The notes: generated by a model not told the origin, from the sequence alone. DNA of 64,000 nt from Ectothiorhodospiraceae bacterium (GCA_024234875.1 JACKNM010000013.1:62001-126000); one strand, 5' to 3'. Shown: positions 1-11,072, counted from the first letter of the stretch. Program-made: numbers and translations.

Positions 1-784
1 TCATTCCGACACCGTCCTCCCACAGGAACGCCCTGACCCCAAAGCCGAACTGGACATCTCCGACGGCCTGGCCCAGGTCGTTGATGGCGTAAGCCGCGCT
101 GGCTCCGCCGCCCGCGAGGGTGCCCATGCTGCGCATCCCATCGGTCTCGTCCCAGATGAAGGCACGGAACCCGTCACCCGATGCCGCCTGCCCGACCACC
201 CGGCCCGCCTCGTTGACGGCATAGGCGGCGCTGAAGTCCGCGCCCCCCGGCAGGTCGCCGAGGTCGAGAACGCCACCCGCGGGATCCCAAAGGAAAGCAT
301 GCGTCGTACCCGCGATGCCGCGCGAGCCGACGACCTGGCCGATATTGTTGATGCCGAAGGCAGCGCTGAACCCGGCCGCCCCGACGAGGGCGCCCAGGTC
401 CTGCATCCCGCTCCCCTCGCGCCACAGGAACGCACTCCAGCCGGCCGACGTGGTGCCCGCTCCGACGACATCGCCGAGGTCGTTGATGCCCTGGGCAAGA
501 CTGCTGTCGAACCCGCCCGAGAGGTCCCCGAGGTCGGTCGGGAGACCCTGCGGGCCCCAGCGCACCGCCCGCCGATCTCCGGCGGGTGTGTAGCTCTCCC
601 CCGCGACCTGGCCGGCGTCGTTGATCGCCCACGCCAGCGACTCGTCGACGATGCTGGAGAGGGCGCCCAGATCGGTCGAGCGGAAGGTGGGGACAGCCTG
701 CGCGGCGGTGAGTGTCGACAGGCAAGCGACAGCGAACAGCAGTCGAAGTCTGCGGGCTCGAGTCGGGCGGGATCCCTCGCTCAT
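1..784 (-). CDS. Secreted HAF-repeat protein (3' end outside window)
   Basis: The frame is open from an ATG at 784 to the window edge, giving at least 261 residues. The first ~30 residues look like a signal peptide: an Arg-rich n-region, a hydrophobic core (LLFAVACLSTLT) and an AQA cleavage-like site. The rest is a run of ~45-residue repeats alternating an 'AIND-GQVVG' strand with an 'AFLW-G-M-DLG-L-GG' strand. Examples are WAINDAGQVAGES, GINDLGDVVGAG, GINNIGQVVGSR, AVNEAGRVVGQA and AINDLGQAVGDV. This is the HAF-repeat pattern of predicted extracellular beta-propeller-like proteins. The window edge cuts within a repeat (AFLWEDGVGM), so repeat number and any C-terminal sorting signal are unknown. 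The biochemical role is unknown. Confidence 0.85.
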   Translation of the reverse strand, partial: MSEGSRPTRARRLRLLFAVACLSTLTAAQAVPTFRSTDLGALSSIVDESLAWAINDAGQVAGESYTPAGDRRAVRWGPQGLPTDLGDLSGGFDSSLAQGINDLGDVVGAGTTSAGWSAFLWREGSGMQDLGALVGAAGFSAAFGINNIGQVVGSRGIAGTTHAFLWDPAGGVLDLGDLPGGADFSAAYAVNEAGRVVGQAASGDGFRAFIWDETDGMRSMGTLAGGGASAAYAINDLGQAVGDVQFGFGVRAFLWEDGVGM

Positions 785-925
785 GGCAGTCTCTCCGTGA
801 CAACTCCGGGGGAAGAATCGACGACCGCCGCCGAGGCCGTCAAGGGCGGCAGGCTCACCGGTGCGCGCCCACGGAGCGCATCTCGCCCGGTCACATCGAA
901 GCGAGAACACGGGCAACGCCCGACG

Positions 926-1519
926 TCACCCCAGCACGTCGATCCCTGCCCGCGCGAGCAACGTCGCCGTCTCGTGCAGCGGCAGCCCCATCACCCCCGA
1001 GTAGCTGCCGTCGAGGCGCTCGACGAAGACCGCGGCGCGGCCCTGGATGCCGTAGGCGCCGGCCTTGTCGAGGGGCTCGCCGGTGGCGCAGTAAGCCTTG
1101 CGCTCGGCCGCGGTGGTGGGGCGGAACCAGACCCGGCTCGCGCTGACCCGAACCCGCGGCTCGGCATCGTCGGGGGCGAGCACCGCCACCGCGCTCAGGA
1201 CCTCGTGGGCCCGCCCCGAGAGGCGGGCGAGCATCGCCTCGGCGTCGGCGGCGTCGGCCGGCTTGCCGAGCACCGCATCGTCGAGGACCACCTCGGTGTC
1301 GGCGGCGACGACCACCATCCCGGCCGCCGCCGGAAGCTCGCGCCCGGCCAGGGCCTTGCCGCGTGCCAGCCGCACGACCAGCTCGCGCGGTGACTCACCC
1401 GGTCGCAGCGATTCGTCGATCGACGGATCGACCACCACGCACGCCACCCCGATCTGCTCCAGCAGGGCGCGACGGCGCGGCGATCGGGACGCCAGACAGA
1501 CCCGGGCGGTGGTCACCAC
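926..1519 (-). CDS. maf: Maf-family nucleoside triphosphate pyrophosphatase
   Basis: Cytosolic Maf/HAM1-fold house-cleaning enzyme that hydrolyses non-canonical or pyrimidine NTPs to NMP and PPi. Visible family motifs are the N-terminal LASRSPRRRALL loop, the catalytic-Asp strand VVAADTEVVLDD, LGKP, and the C-terminal GSYSGVMGLPL. A GTG at 1519 gives 197 residues, the usual Maf length; a second GTG at 1516 is equally possible. The open frame continues to 1603, but that N-terminal part is not Maf-like and overlaps the preceding gene. It is the last gene of the rsfS-rlmH-maf series. Substrate class (dTTP/UTP or m7GTP type) is not certain; the motifs look more YhdE-like. Confidence 0.9.
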   Translation of the reverse strand: MVTTARVCLASRSPRRRALLEQIGVACVVVDPSIDESLRPGESPRELVVRLARGKALAGRELPAAAGMVVVAADTEVVLDDAVLGKPADAADAEAMLARLSGRAHEVLSAVAVLAPDDAEPRVRVSASRVWFRPTTAAERKAYCATGEPLDKAGAYGIQGRAAVFVERLDGSYSGVMGLPLHETATLLARAGIDVLG

Positions 1520-1553
1520 CCGGCGCCTACCGGACTCCGCGACGGCGTCGTGC

Positions 1554-1949
1554 TCACCGGTCGATGGTCTTCCAGTAGGTGTCCTTCTTGACCACCCAAC
1601 CATCGCGGAAGGTCCAGATGTCGCAGCCGAGCCAGTCGATGGCGGGGCTGCCGTCGCTCGGCGTGCCCTTCACCGTCCACTCCGAGCAGGCCTTGGTGCC
1701 GTCGGCGGAGACGAAGTGGCTCATGTCGACCCAGCGCATGTCCGGGATGACCGCGTAGCGCGCGCTCAGCACCTCGCCGATGGCCTGCTTGCCGCGCAGC
1801 CGTCGCGCCTCCCAGGGGTCCGGGCCACGCGCCATCAGCCATTCGCAGTCGTCGACGAAGTGGGCGAGGATGCCCGGTACGTCATGGCGGTTGAACGCGT
1901 CCTGGATGGCATCGAGCAACGTGACGGTCACCGCACGCTTCGGGTTCAT
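1554..1949 (-). CDS. NTF2-like / SnoaL-type polyketide cyclase-fold protein
   Basis: 131-residue protein from the ATG at 1949, preceded by a GGAGACC ribosome-binding site. The sequence has the NTF2-like layout: an N-terminal helix (LLDAIQDAFNRHDVPGILAHFVDDCEWLMARG), a middle 'GKQAIGEVL' turn, then strands ending in 'WTFRDGWVVKKDTYWKTID'. Such cone-shaped folds serve as small-molecule isomerases, cyclases or ligand-binding proteins; the substrate cannot be told from sequence. It sits between rlmH and maf, where most genomes have nothing, separated from rlmH by a palindromic repeat pair. It may therefore be an insertion into the operon. Confidence 0.75.
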   Translation of the reverse strand: MNPKRAVTVTLLDAIQDAFNRHDVPGILAHFVDDCEWLMARGPDPWEARRLRGKQAIGEVLSARYAVIPDMRWVDMSHFVSADGTKACSEWTVKGTPSDGSPAIDWLGCDIWTFRDGWVVKKDTYWKTIDR

Positions 1950-2040
1950 ACGTGGTCTCCGGTTGGGAAGGCAGCAGGGTCGGTAGGGTGCCAGCACGAC
2001 GAGAGTATCGCCACACTGCGGGCGAGCGAGGACCACGGGA

Positions 2041-2137
2041 GGGGACTGGCTCGCGCGCGAGCGCGTGCCTGTCCCCATCTCCCGGCGGGGGAGCGAGAGG
2101 GGGGGACAGGCACCGCCTCACGGCGGAGCCAGTCCCC
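2041..2137. repeat. BIME/REP-like inverted repeat pair
   Basis: Two ~36-bp palindromic units face each other at 2041-2076 and 2102-2137. Both, read in the same sense, begin GGGGACAGGCAC and end GAGCCAGTCCCC. The centres differ: one is a CTCGCGCGCGAG palindrome, the other a CCGCC/GGCGG stem. A near copy lies at 61967-62001 and a decayed one at 28090-28125. Layout and intergenic location fit REP/BIME elements; no transposase is visible nearby. Confidence 0.7.
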
Positions 2138-2144
2138 CGTGAGA

Positions 2145-2615
2145 TCAGTCGCGATGGTAGGGGTGGCCGGTGTTCACGGTCCAGGCGCGGTAGAGCGCCT
2201 CGGCGACCACCACGCGCACCAGCGCGTGGGGCAACGTGAGCGGCGAGAGCGACCAGACCAGGTCCGCGCGCTCGCGCACCGACGGGTCGAGGCCGTCGGG
2301 GCCGCCGACCAGGAACGCGACGTCCCGTGCGTCGTCGCGCCAGGCGCCGAGGCGGTCGGCCAGCTCACGGGTGGTCAGGCCTCGACCGCGCTCGTCGAGC
2401 GCGACGGTGACCGCGCCGGCCGGCACCGCGCCGAGCAGCCGCTCGCCCTCGGTCGTCCGGCTGCGCGCCGCATCCTCGCCCTTCCCCCGCCGCGCGAGCG
2501 GGAACTCACGCAGAGTGAGCGCACACTCACGCGGCAGACGACGCGCGTACTCGTCGTAGCCGGCCTGCACCCAGGCTGGCGGCCGGGTTCCGACCGCCAG
2601 CAGATGCAGCTTCAC
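2145..2615 (-). CDS. rlmH: 23S rRNA (pseudouridine-1915-N3)-methyltransferase RlmH
   Basis: SPOUT-class SAM-dependent methyltransferase that N3-methylates pseudouridine 1915 in helix 69 of 23S rRNA on assembled ribosomes. Recognisable parts are the N-terminal KLHLLAVGTRPPAWVQAGYDEY, the trefoil-knot segment VAFLVGGPDGL with LSLSPLTLPHALVRVVVAEALYRAW-type helices, and the diagnostic C-terminus HPYHRD. The GTG at 2615 is chosen because it overlaps the rsfS stop as GTGA and gives 156 residues, the family length. It is translationally coupled to rsfS. Confidence 0.95.
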   Translation of the reverse strand: MKLHLLAVGTRPPAWVQAGYDEYARRLPRECALTLREFPLARRGKGEDAARSRTTEGERLLGAVPAGAVTVALDERGRGLTTRELADRLGAWRDDARDVAFLVGGPDGLDPSVRERADLVWSLSPLTLPHALVRVVVAEALYRAWTVNTGHPYHRD

Positions 2616-2974
2616 ACCGAGGCGACTGGTCGTGACACGCCGACGTCGGCCGAGCGCCCACCCCACAGCTTCTCGAGCTGGTAGAGCTCGCGCTCGTCTT
2701 GCTGCATCACGTGCACCACCACGTCGCAGAGGTCGATGAGAACCCACTTCGCCTCGCGGATCCCCTCCACCCCGAGCGGCGGCTGCCCGGCGTGCTTGGC
2801 GTCGATCACCACCTTCTCGGCGATGGCCGCGACCTGACGGCCGGAGCGCCCGGTCGCGATCACCATGTAGTCGGTCACGTCGGTCAGCTCGCGCACGTCG
2901 AGCGCGACGATGTCCTGCGCCTTCAGGTCGTCCAGCGCCTGGATGACCAGCGCCAGCAGTTCATCGGATTCCAT
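2612..2974 (-). CDS. rsfS: Ribosome silencing factor RsfS
   Basis: 120-residue Iojap/DUF143 protein that binds ribosomal protein uL14 and blocks subunit joining during starvation. Typical features are ALDDLKAQDIVALDVRELT, TDYMVIATGRSGRQVAAIA and the WVLIDLCDVVVHVM strand before the ELYQLEKLW tail. The ATG at 2974 matches the family N-terminus. It overlaps the end of nadD by 14 nt and its stop overlaps the rlmH start, so nadD-rsfS-rlmH form a tightly coupled unit. Confidence 0.95.
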   Translation of the reverse strand: MESDELLALVIQALDDLKAQDIVALDVRELTDVTDYMVIATGRSGRQVAAIAEKVVIDAKHAGQPPLGVEGIREAKWVLIDLCDVVVHVMQQDERELYQLEKLWGGRSADVGVSRPVASV

Positions 2975-3605
2975 GCTTGTAGACGTCGCTCCTCTCGATG
3001 AGCCGGCGCACCGGGTCGGGCACCAGGCAGTGGATGCTGCGACCGGCGGCGATACGCGCTCGCACGTCGGTCGCGGAGATGTCGAGCAGGGGGGCCTCGA
3101 CGAGGTAGATGGTCCCGCTCGGCTGCGCACGCAGCAGGCGGGCGTCGGTGATCGCGTGGGCCGCAGCGAGGGCGCGCACCGCCGGCCGCTCCGGTCCGTC
3201 GGCACCGGGGCGGCGCGCGACGACCAGGTGGGCCAGCTCGAGCAGCGCCTCGTGCCGGTGCCACTCGTCGAGACGGGCGAAGGCGTCCATACCGAGCACC
3301 AGGGCGATGGCGTCATCCGGGTGCTCGGCGCGCAGGCTCTCGAGCGTCTCGACGGTGCGCGTCGGCCCGCTACCGTCGAGCTCCCGCGGGTCGACCACGA
3401 GCCCCGCGATCCCGCCGACCGCGGCTTCCAGCCAGGCGCGTCGCTCGGCGCCGCTCGCGCGCGGTGGGTCCCGCAGCCGCGGCGCACCGGCCGGCATCAG
3501 ACGCACCTCGTCGAGCCCCGCCTGCTCGAGCACCTCGATGGCGAGACGCACGTGGCCGCAGTGCACCGGGTCGAAGGTGCCCCCGAGGATGCCGATGGCC
3601 CGCAA
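2961..3605 (-). CDS. nadD: Nicotinate-nucleotide adenylyltransferase
   Basis: Transfers AMP from ATP to nicotinate mononucleotide to make deamido-NAD in NAD biosynthesis. The nucleotidyltransferase motif GGTFDPVHCGHVRLA lies at about residues 8-22, and the second conserved block ISATDVRARIAAG (the ISSTxIR equivalent) is near the C-terminus. Length is 214 residues, normal for bacterial NadD. It starts 13 nt after the proA stop and overlaps rsfS, so it lies within the housekeeping operon. Confidence 0.95.
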   Translation of the reverse strand: MRAIGILGGTFDPVHCGHVRLAIEVLEQAGLDEVRLMPAGAPRLRDPPRASGAERRAWLEAAVGGIAGLVVDPRELDGSGPTRTVETLESLRAEHPDDAIALVLGMDAFARLDEWHRHEALLELAHLVVARRPGADGPERPAVRALAAAHAITDARLLRAQPSGTIYLVEAPLLDISATDVRARIAAGRSIHCLVPDPVRRLIERSDVYKHGIR

Positions 3606-3618
3606 CTGCCCGCGCCCG

Positions 3619-4857
3619 CTACTCGCGGATGTGCCCGTCGCCGATCACGATGTACTTCTGCGAGGTGAGGCCCTCCAGGCCGACCGGTCCGCGTGCGTGC
3701 AGCTTGTCGGTGCTGATCCCGATCTCCGCTCCGAGGCCGTACTCGAACCCGTCGGCGAAGCGGGTCGACGCGTTGACCATCACCGAGCTCGAGTCGACCT
3801 CGGCGAGAAAGCGCTGAGCGCGCGGAAAGTCCTCGGTGACGATGGCGTCGGTGTGCTGCGAGCCGTAGCGGCGGATGTGGGCGATCGCCGCGTCGAGGTC
3901 GTCGACCACCCGAATCGCGAGGATGGGGGCCAGGTACTCGGCGTACCAGTCGTCCTCGGTGGCGACCACGCAGTCGGCGACGACGGCGCGGGTCCGCTCG
4001 CAGCCGCGTAGCTCCACCCCGGCGGCCCGGTACTGCTCGGCGAGCACCGGAAGCACCCGCCCGGCGATGCCCTCGGCCACCAACAGGGTCTCCATCGTGT
4101 TGCAGGTGCCGTAGCGCTGGGTCTTGGCATTCACCGCGATCCGCACCGCCTTGTCGAGATCGGCGCGGTCGTCGACGTAGACGTGACAGACGCCGTCGAG
4201 GTGCTTGATCACCGGAATCGTCGCCTCGCGCGAGATGCGCTCGATCAGGCTCTTCCCGCCGCGCGGGACGATCACGTCGACGTGGCGGTCCATGGTGATG
4301 AGGGCGCCGACGGCCGCGCGGTCGGTGGTGGCGACCACCTGCACCGCGTCGATCGGCAGCCCCGCCGCCTCCAGTCCCTCGACGATGCAGGCGGCAATCG
4401 CGCGGTTGGAGTGGATGGCCTCCGAGCCGCCGCGCAGGATGCAGGCATTGCCGGCCTTGAGGCACAGCCCGGCCGCGTCCGCGGTCACGTTCGGGCGCGA
4501 CTCGTAGATGATGCCCACCACGCCGAGCGGCACCCGCATCCGCCCGACCTGGATGCCGGTCGGCCGGTAAGCCATGTCGCTGATGCTGCCGACCGGGTCC
4601 GGCAGCGCCGCGATCTGGCGCAAGCCCTCGGCCATCGCGTCGATCCGCGCATCGGTCAGGGTCAGCCGGTCGAGCATCGCGCCCGACAACCCGTTCGCCC
4701 GTCCCGCGTCCAGATCCCGCGCGTTCTCCGCCTGCAGGCCAGCCCGACGGCGTGCGATGGCATCGGCCATCGCGGTCAGTGCGCGGTTCTTGGCCGCGGT
4801 CCGGGCGCGGTACAGGACGACCGCCGCCTCGCGGGCCCGCAGGCCGACGCCCTCCAT
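3619..4857 (-). CDS. proA: Gamma-glutamyl phosphate reductase (proline biosynthesis)
   Basis: NADPH-dependent reduction of gamma-glutamyl phosphate to glutamate-5-semialdehyde, the second step of proline synthesis. The 412-residue protein shows IYESRPNVTADAAGLCLKAGN and the catalytic cysteine at about residue 252 in YGTCNTMETLL. It also has the C-terminal block NASTRFADGFEYGLGAEIGIST followed by ARGPVGLEGLT. The ATG at 4857 is the only canonical start in the frame; upstream codons stay open to a stop next to the holA end without another ATG, GTG or TTG. No clear Shine-Dalgarno precedes it. It follows holA by 156 nt and may have its own promoter. Confidence 0.95.
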   Translation of the reverse strand: MEGVGLRAREAAVVLYRARTAAKNRALTAMADAIARRRAGLQAENARDLDAGRANGLSGAMLDRLTLTDARIDAMAEGLRQIAALPDPVGSISDMAYRPTGIQVGRMRVPLGVVGIIYESRPNVTADAAGLCLKAGNACILRGGSEAIHSNRAIAACIVEGLEAAGLPIDAVQVVATTDRAAVGALITMDRHVDVIVPRGGKSLIERISREATIPVIKHLDGVCHVYVDDRADLDKAVRIAVNAKTQRYGTCNTMETLLVAEGIAGRVLPVLAEQYRAAGVELRGCERTRAVVADCVVATEDDWYAEYLAPILAIRVVDDLDAAIAHIRRYGSQHTDAIVTEDFPRAQRFLAEVDSSSVMVNASTRFADGFEYGLGAEIGISTDKLHARGPVGLEGLTSQKYIVIGDGHIRE

Positions 4858-5013
4858 GTAGGTGGCGACGTCGAGGAGGTCGACGTCCGAACGGCGGGTG
4901 GTGGGGTCGAAGGACTGAGCTGGCGTGGCGATGACGAGCGTCTCCGGCGAGTTCGACCGATTCGCCCGACCGGCGGTGGCAGGTGCCTCGGCGCCGCGCC
5001 GCGCGGCTCCAAG

Positions 5014-6057
5014 TCAGGCGTCCAGGGGCTGATTATAGGTGGTGGGCGTGAAGATCTTCAGACCGGCCAGGGCCAGCACCAGGGCCTCGAGCACGTCCCA
5101 GGGCCGATCCCTGGTCGCGCCCTTGACCGCGCCGTCGGCCGCGGCCGCCAGCGCCAGCAGCTCGCGGGCGCCGTGCGCACGGTGCCGGCGAGCTGCAGCC
5201 GTGACCAGCGCCTTGCGCCGCTCCCAGACCTTGGCGGCGGCCATCGCCGCGTCGGGGCGGAGCCCACCCTCGACGCCCTCGCACACCGCGGTGACGGTGC
5301 GGACCTCACGCGCCAGGGTCCAGACCAGGAGCGGCGGCGCGACGCCCTCCTCGCGCAGGCCCCGCAGGATCCGCAGCGCACGACCGACGTCGCCCGCGAG
5401 CGCTGCATCGACGAGGTCGTAGGGCGAGTACCGCGCACTCTCGCCGCAGGAGGCGAGCACCTCGTCGAGACTCGGCTCGCCCTCTCCGACCAGCAGCCGC
5501 AACTTCTCGAGCTCCTGGGCGCAGGCGAGCAGGTTGCCCTCGACGCGCTCGGCGAGCGCCGCCGCCGCCTCCGCCCCGAGCTGCATGCCGAGCCCGCTCG
5601 CGCGGGCCCGGATCCAGCCCTGGAGCTGGCCCGCCGCCACCGGCCAGACCTGGACCGACGCCCCCGCCTCCTCCAATGCCTTGTACCAGCGCGCGCGCAT
5701 CGCCTCGCGGTCCATCCGCGACCCGCTGACCAGCAGGATGGCGTCGGGGTTCGGACGCTCGGCGTAGTCGAGCAGGGCCTGACCACCCGGTGTCCCGGGC
5801 CGGTCGACCAGCCTCAAGTCGATGAGCTGTCGGTCCGCGAACAGCGACATGCTCTGCTGGTGCTGACGCAGCTCCCCCCAGTCGAAGGTCGAGTCGGCGT
5901 GCAGCACGATGCGTTCCTGGTGCCCGGCCGCGCGCGCGGCGGCGCGGATCGCGTCGAGCGTCTCCTCACGCTGCAGCGGCTCGTCGCCACTGACCAGGTA
6001 GACGGGTGCCAGCGGGCCGCGCAGATGCCGGGCGAGCTGGTCGGGTCGAAGCCGCAT
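5014..6057 (-). CDS. holA: DNA polymerase III subunit delta
   Basis: Clamp-loader delta subunit that opens the beta sliding clamp. 347 residues with the family N-terminus (RLRPDQLARHL, then PVYLVSGDEPLQREETLDAIR), the GELRQHQQSMSLFADRQLIDLRL segment near the clamp-binding wedge, and the C-terminal collar helices rich in Arg. The start ATG overlaps the lptE stop by one base (TGATG), implying coupling. The leuS-lptE-holA order is the standard proteobacterial arrangement and supports the call. Confidence 0.93.
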   Translation of the reverse strand: MRLRPDQLARHLRGPLAPVYLVSGDEPLQREETLDAIRAAARAAGHQERIVLHADSTFDWGELRQHQQSMSLFADRQLIDLRLVDRPGTPGGQALLDYAERPNPDAILLVSGSRMDREAMRARWYKALEEAGASVQVWPVAAGQLQGWIRARASGLGMQLGAEAAAALAERVEGNLLACAQELEKLRLLVGEGEPSLDEVLASCGESARYSPYDLVDAALAGDVGRALRILRGLREEGVAPPLLVWTLAREVRTVTAVCEGVEGGLRPDAAMAAAKVWERRKALVTAAARRHRAHGARELLALAAAADGAVKGATRDRPWDVLEALVLALAGLKIFTPTTYNQPLDA

Positions 6058-6551
6058 CAGCGCCCCCAGGCGCCTCCGAGACGACGAAGGATCTGCTGTG
6101 CGGCATCGCGCCGCATCTCCTCGCGGAGCACCTCTTCCTCGCGGCTCTTGCCGATCACCGCATCGGGATCGAAGACGTAGTCGCGCAGGATCGAGACCTC
6201 CTGCGGCTCGACCAGCACCGTGCCGTCGCCGCGCCGCGCGTCGAACTCGACCAGGTACACGAGCTCGAACTCGCGCTCCTTGCCGGAGTTCGGGTCGACC
6301 GACAGCACGCGCCGGTGATAACGCTCGTTGCGCAGGAAGATGGCGAGATCGGAGCCCGCCTGCCCCTTCTCACGGCTCGCCCCCGCACTCTCGAGGAAGA
6401 TCTCGAGCTCGTCGGCGATTGCCGGCACGCCCTCGAGGTAGACGCTGCGCACGTCCTCCGGGAGACCGGCCTGGCCGCGGAGCTGAAAGCCGCAACCACC
6501 GAGCACGACGGCCAGGGCCAGGACACCAGGCAGGAGACGATGCACGCTCAT
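6057..6551 (-). CDS. lptE: LPS-assembly lipoprotein LptE
   Basis: Outer-membrane lipoprotein that plugs the LptD barrel in lipopolysaccharide export. A short signal with lipobox VVLGGC (Cys at residue 20) is followed by the family signature CGFQLRGQAGLPEDVRSVYLEG. The C-terminal half contains the strand 'ELVYLVEFDARRGDGTVLVEP' and an acidic/basic helix (GKSREEEVLREEMRRDAAQQILRRL). Length of 164 residues is normal. It starts 15 nt after leuS and overlaps holA. Its presence shows a Gram-negative cell envelope. Confidence 0.93.
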   Translation of the reverse strand: MSVHRLLPGVLALAVVLGGCGFQLRGQAGLPEDVRSVYLEGVPAIADELEIFLESAGASREKGQAGSDLAIFLRNERYHRRVLSVDPNSGKEREFELVYLVEFDARRGDGTVLVEPQEVSILRDYVFDPDAVIGKSREEEVLREEMRRDAAQQILRRLGGAWGR

Positions 6552-6566
6552 GACATCTCAGACCAC

Positions 6567-9176
<2,610 letters not shown>

Positions 9177-9246
9177 CGGTTCTCGGGGCGGGTGCAGGAC
9201 AAGAGGGCAAAGATACACGACGGGCGCGAGCCCCGACCAGGCTCGC

Positions 9247-9264
9247 GGGCGGCGCGCACCGCCC
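9247..9264 (-). terminator. Candidate hairpin downstream of the ParA-like gene
   Basis: A 6-bp GGGCGG/CCGCCC stem with a 6-nt loop lies 9 nt beyond the stop at 9274. There is no T-run, so it is a weak candidate terminator or attenuator before leuS. Confidence 0.35.
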
Positions 9265-9273
9265 CCGGGACGG

Positions 9274-9930
9274 TCAGGTCGGCAGGCTGCGGCGGCTCTC
9301 GAGCCAGCCGAGGAGCGGCTCCCAGAGCTCGACGTCGTGGGCCGCGCGCGAGGGCGCGATCTCGAACACCGAGAGCCCCCGCTCGGCCGCGTGGACGTAG
9401 TTCTGGGTGTTGCGCAGCGCCGCCACGAAGGGCAGGCGGCGGCCGTCGGAGAGCTTCATCGAGCGCAGGAAGTCCTCGATCTCGAGTCGACCGGGGGAGT
9501 TCTCGCGCACCCGGTTGGCGATGGTGGCGACCCGCACGCGGCGGCTGAGCACCCGCCCGACCTCCACCAGCTCGTCGATGAAGCGGCTGGCGGCGTGCAG
9601 GTCGACCGGCGAGGGGACCACCGGGATGATGCAGGTCTGGGCGCGGCGCAGCAGCTCGGAGAGCTGCTTGCCATGGGTGGCGGCGGGCGCGTCCATCACC
9701 ACCACCTCGGTGTTGCGCGGCACCCGGGTGCGCGTCTGGGTGCCGTCCACGCCGTGGATGACGGGTCGATCGGTGGGGCGGGACTCGAGCCAGTCGAGCG
9801 CGCAGCGCTGGACGTCGTAGTCGACCAGCGCCACCTGCTTGCCCGCGAGCGCGTACCAGGCCGCGATATGGGTGGCGATCGTCGTCTTGCCGCTCCCGCC
9901 CTTGGGATTCAGCACGAGAATCGAGCGCAT
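9274..9930 (-). CDS. Stand-alone ParA/MinD-type P-loop ATPase
   Basis: 218-residue deviant Walker ATPase. MRSILVLNPKGGSGKTTIATHIA contains the KGGxGKT(T/S) motif with the signature Lys. ALVDYDVQRCALDWLESRP is the switch I/A' region, VVVMDAPAA the Walker B, and IIPVVPSPVDLHAASRFIDEL follows. The ATG at 9930 has a GGGGAC ribosome-binding site. These proteins position cargo (DNA, polar complexes) by dimerising on the nucleoid or membrane. No parB, parS-like site or other cargo gene is adjacent, so it is probably an orphan ParA whose partner cannot be named. The gene is about 97 nt upstream of leuS on the same strand. Confidence 0.85.
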   Translation of the reverse strand: MRSILVLNPKGGSGKTTIATHIAAWYALAGKQVALVDYDVQRCALDWLESRPTDRPVIHGVDGTQTRTRVPRNTEVVVMDAPAATHGKQLSELLRRAQTCIIPVVPSPVDLHAASRFIDELVEVGRVLSRRVRVATIANRVRENSPGRLEIEDFLRSMKLSDGRRLPFVAALRNTQNYVHAAERGLSVFEIAPSRAAHDVELWEPLLGWLESRRSLPT

Positions 9931-10115
9931 CGTCGGAGTCCCCCGTTCGCATCCGTCGCCAGAGCGCCGACCGGGCCCGGGGGCCACGCTCGACCTCCAG
10001 CTCGGCAATCGGCGACCCGCCTCCGCGCGGGCTCCCGGGCGCTCGTCGGCGCCGAGCAGCTCGGGACGGCGGGGAGTATAGCAGGGCGCTCCCGGCCTCC
10101 CGGCCGACCGCGGGT

Positions 10116-11072
10116 TCAGGTGGCGACGCGGTTGCGACCGGCGCGCTTGGCGCGATAGAGGGCGTCGTCGCTGCGCGCGACGAGCTGCTCGGCGGAGGCG
10201 ACGTCGTCCATCGTGCCCACGCCGGCAGAGATCGTCACCGTTCCCGGGGCCGGACCGGCCGACTCGGGCCATGGCATCGACTCCACCGCGCGGCGCAGCC
10301 GCTCGGCCAGCGCCAACGCGTCGCGCAGCCCGCACCCGGGCAGCAGCAGCGCGAACTCCTCGCCACCGTAGCGTGCCGCCATGTCGGCGGGCCGGAGGTT
10401 GTCGCGCAGGATGTCGGCGACCTGGCGCAGGACGCGGTCGCCGGCGGGGTGGCCGAAGTCGTCGTTGATGCGCTTGAAGTGGTCGACGTCGACCATCACC
10501 AGCGCCAGCGACTCACCGGTCGCGCGCGAGCGCTCGATCTGGCGGGGCAGCATGCGATCGAGCCAGTAGCGGTTGAACAGCCCGGTCAGCCCGTCGACGG
10601 TGGCGTGGAAACGGTACTCGGCCAGACGGTCGCGCTCGTCGGAGAGCATCTCGTTGCCGAGGCGCAGGCGCCGGGCGAGCAGCCGGAGCAGGTTGCTGGC
10701 GACGGCATGGGAGGTGTCGACCAGCATCCAGGTGAGGTCCTCGTCGACGCAGACCACCCGCGCCGCCTGCTCCACCACCACGTAGGCCGAGGCCGGGGCG
10801 CGGTCGATGAGCGACAGCTCGCCCACCGTCTCGCCGGGCCCGATCCAGGTGATCGGCGCGGCCTGGGGACTACGCAGCCGAACGCTGAGCCGACCGGAGA
10901 GCACGAGATAGAGGAAGCGGTTCGGCTCGCCGGCGCTGATCAGCAGGTCCCCGGCGGCGAGCGAGCGCACCGGCGACCCGCGCAGCAGCGACGCCACCGT
11001 GCGCAGCTCGACCGACTCGAACAGGTCGAGCTTCGCCAACTCGGCGATGGAGGGAGTCGCGGTCGTGGGCAC
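10116..11072 (-). CDS. Cyclic-nucleotide-binding/GGDEF diguanylate cyclase
   Basis: 318 residues in two modules. Residues ~15-120 are a cNMP-binding (Crp-like) beta-roll with the cassette GPGETVGELSLIDRAPASAYVV. Residues ~160-318 form a GGDEF domain with the active-site loop GGEEF at 236-240 and substrate segment MVDVDHFKRINDDFGHPAGD. The inhibitory I-site RPAD at 227-230 is spaced exactly five residues before GGEEF. It should make c-di-GMP from two GTP under control of the N-terminal sensor and be product-inhibited. No transmembrane segment, so cytosolic. Whether the sensor binds cAMP, another ligand or nothing is unknown. Confidence 0.92.
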   Translation of the reverse strand: MPTTATPSIAELAKLDLFESVELRTVASLLRGSPVRSLAAGDLLISAGEPNRFLYLVLSGRLSVRLRSPQAAPITWIGPGETVGELSLIDRAPASAYVVVEQAARVVCVDEDLTWMLVDTSHAVASNLLRLLARRLRLGNEMLSDERDRLAEYRFHATVDGLTGLFNRYWLDRMLPRQIERSRATGESLALVMVDVDHFKRINDDFGHPAGDRVLRQVADILRDNLRPADMAARYGGEEFALLLPGCGLRDALALAERLRRAVESMPWPESAGPAPGTVTISAGVGTMDDVASAEQLVARSDDALYRAKRAGRNRVAT

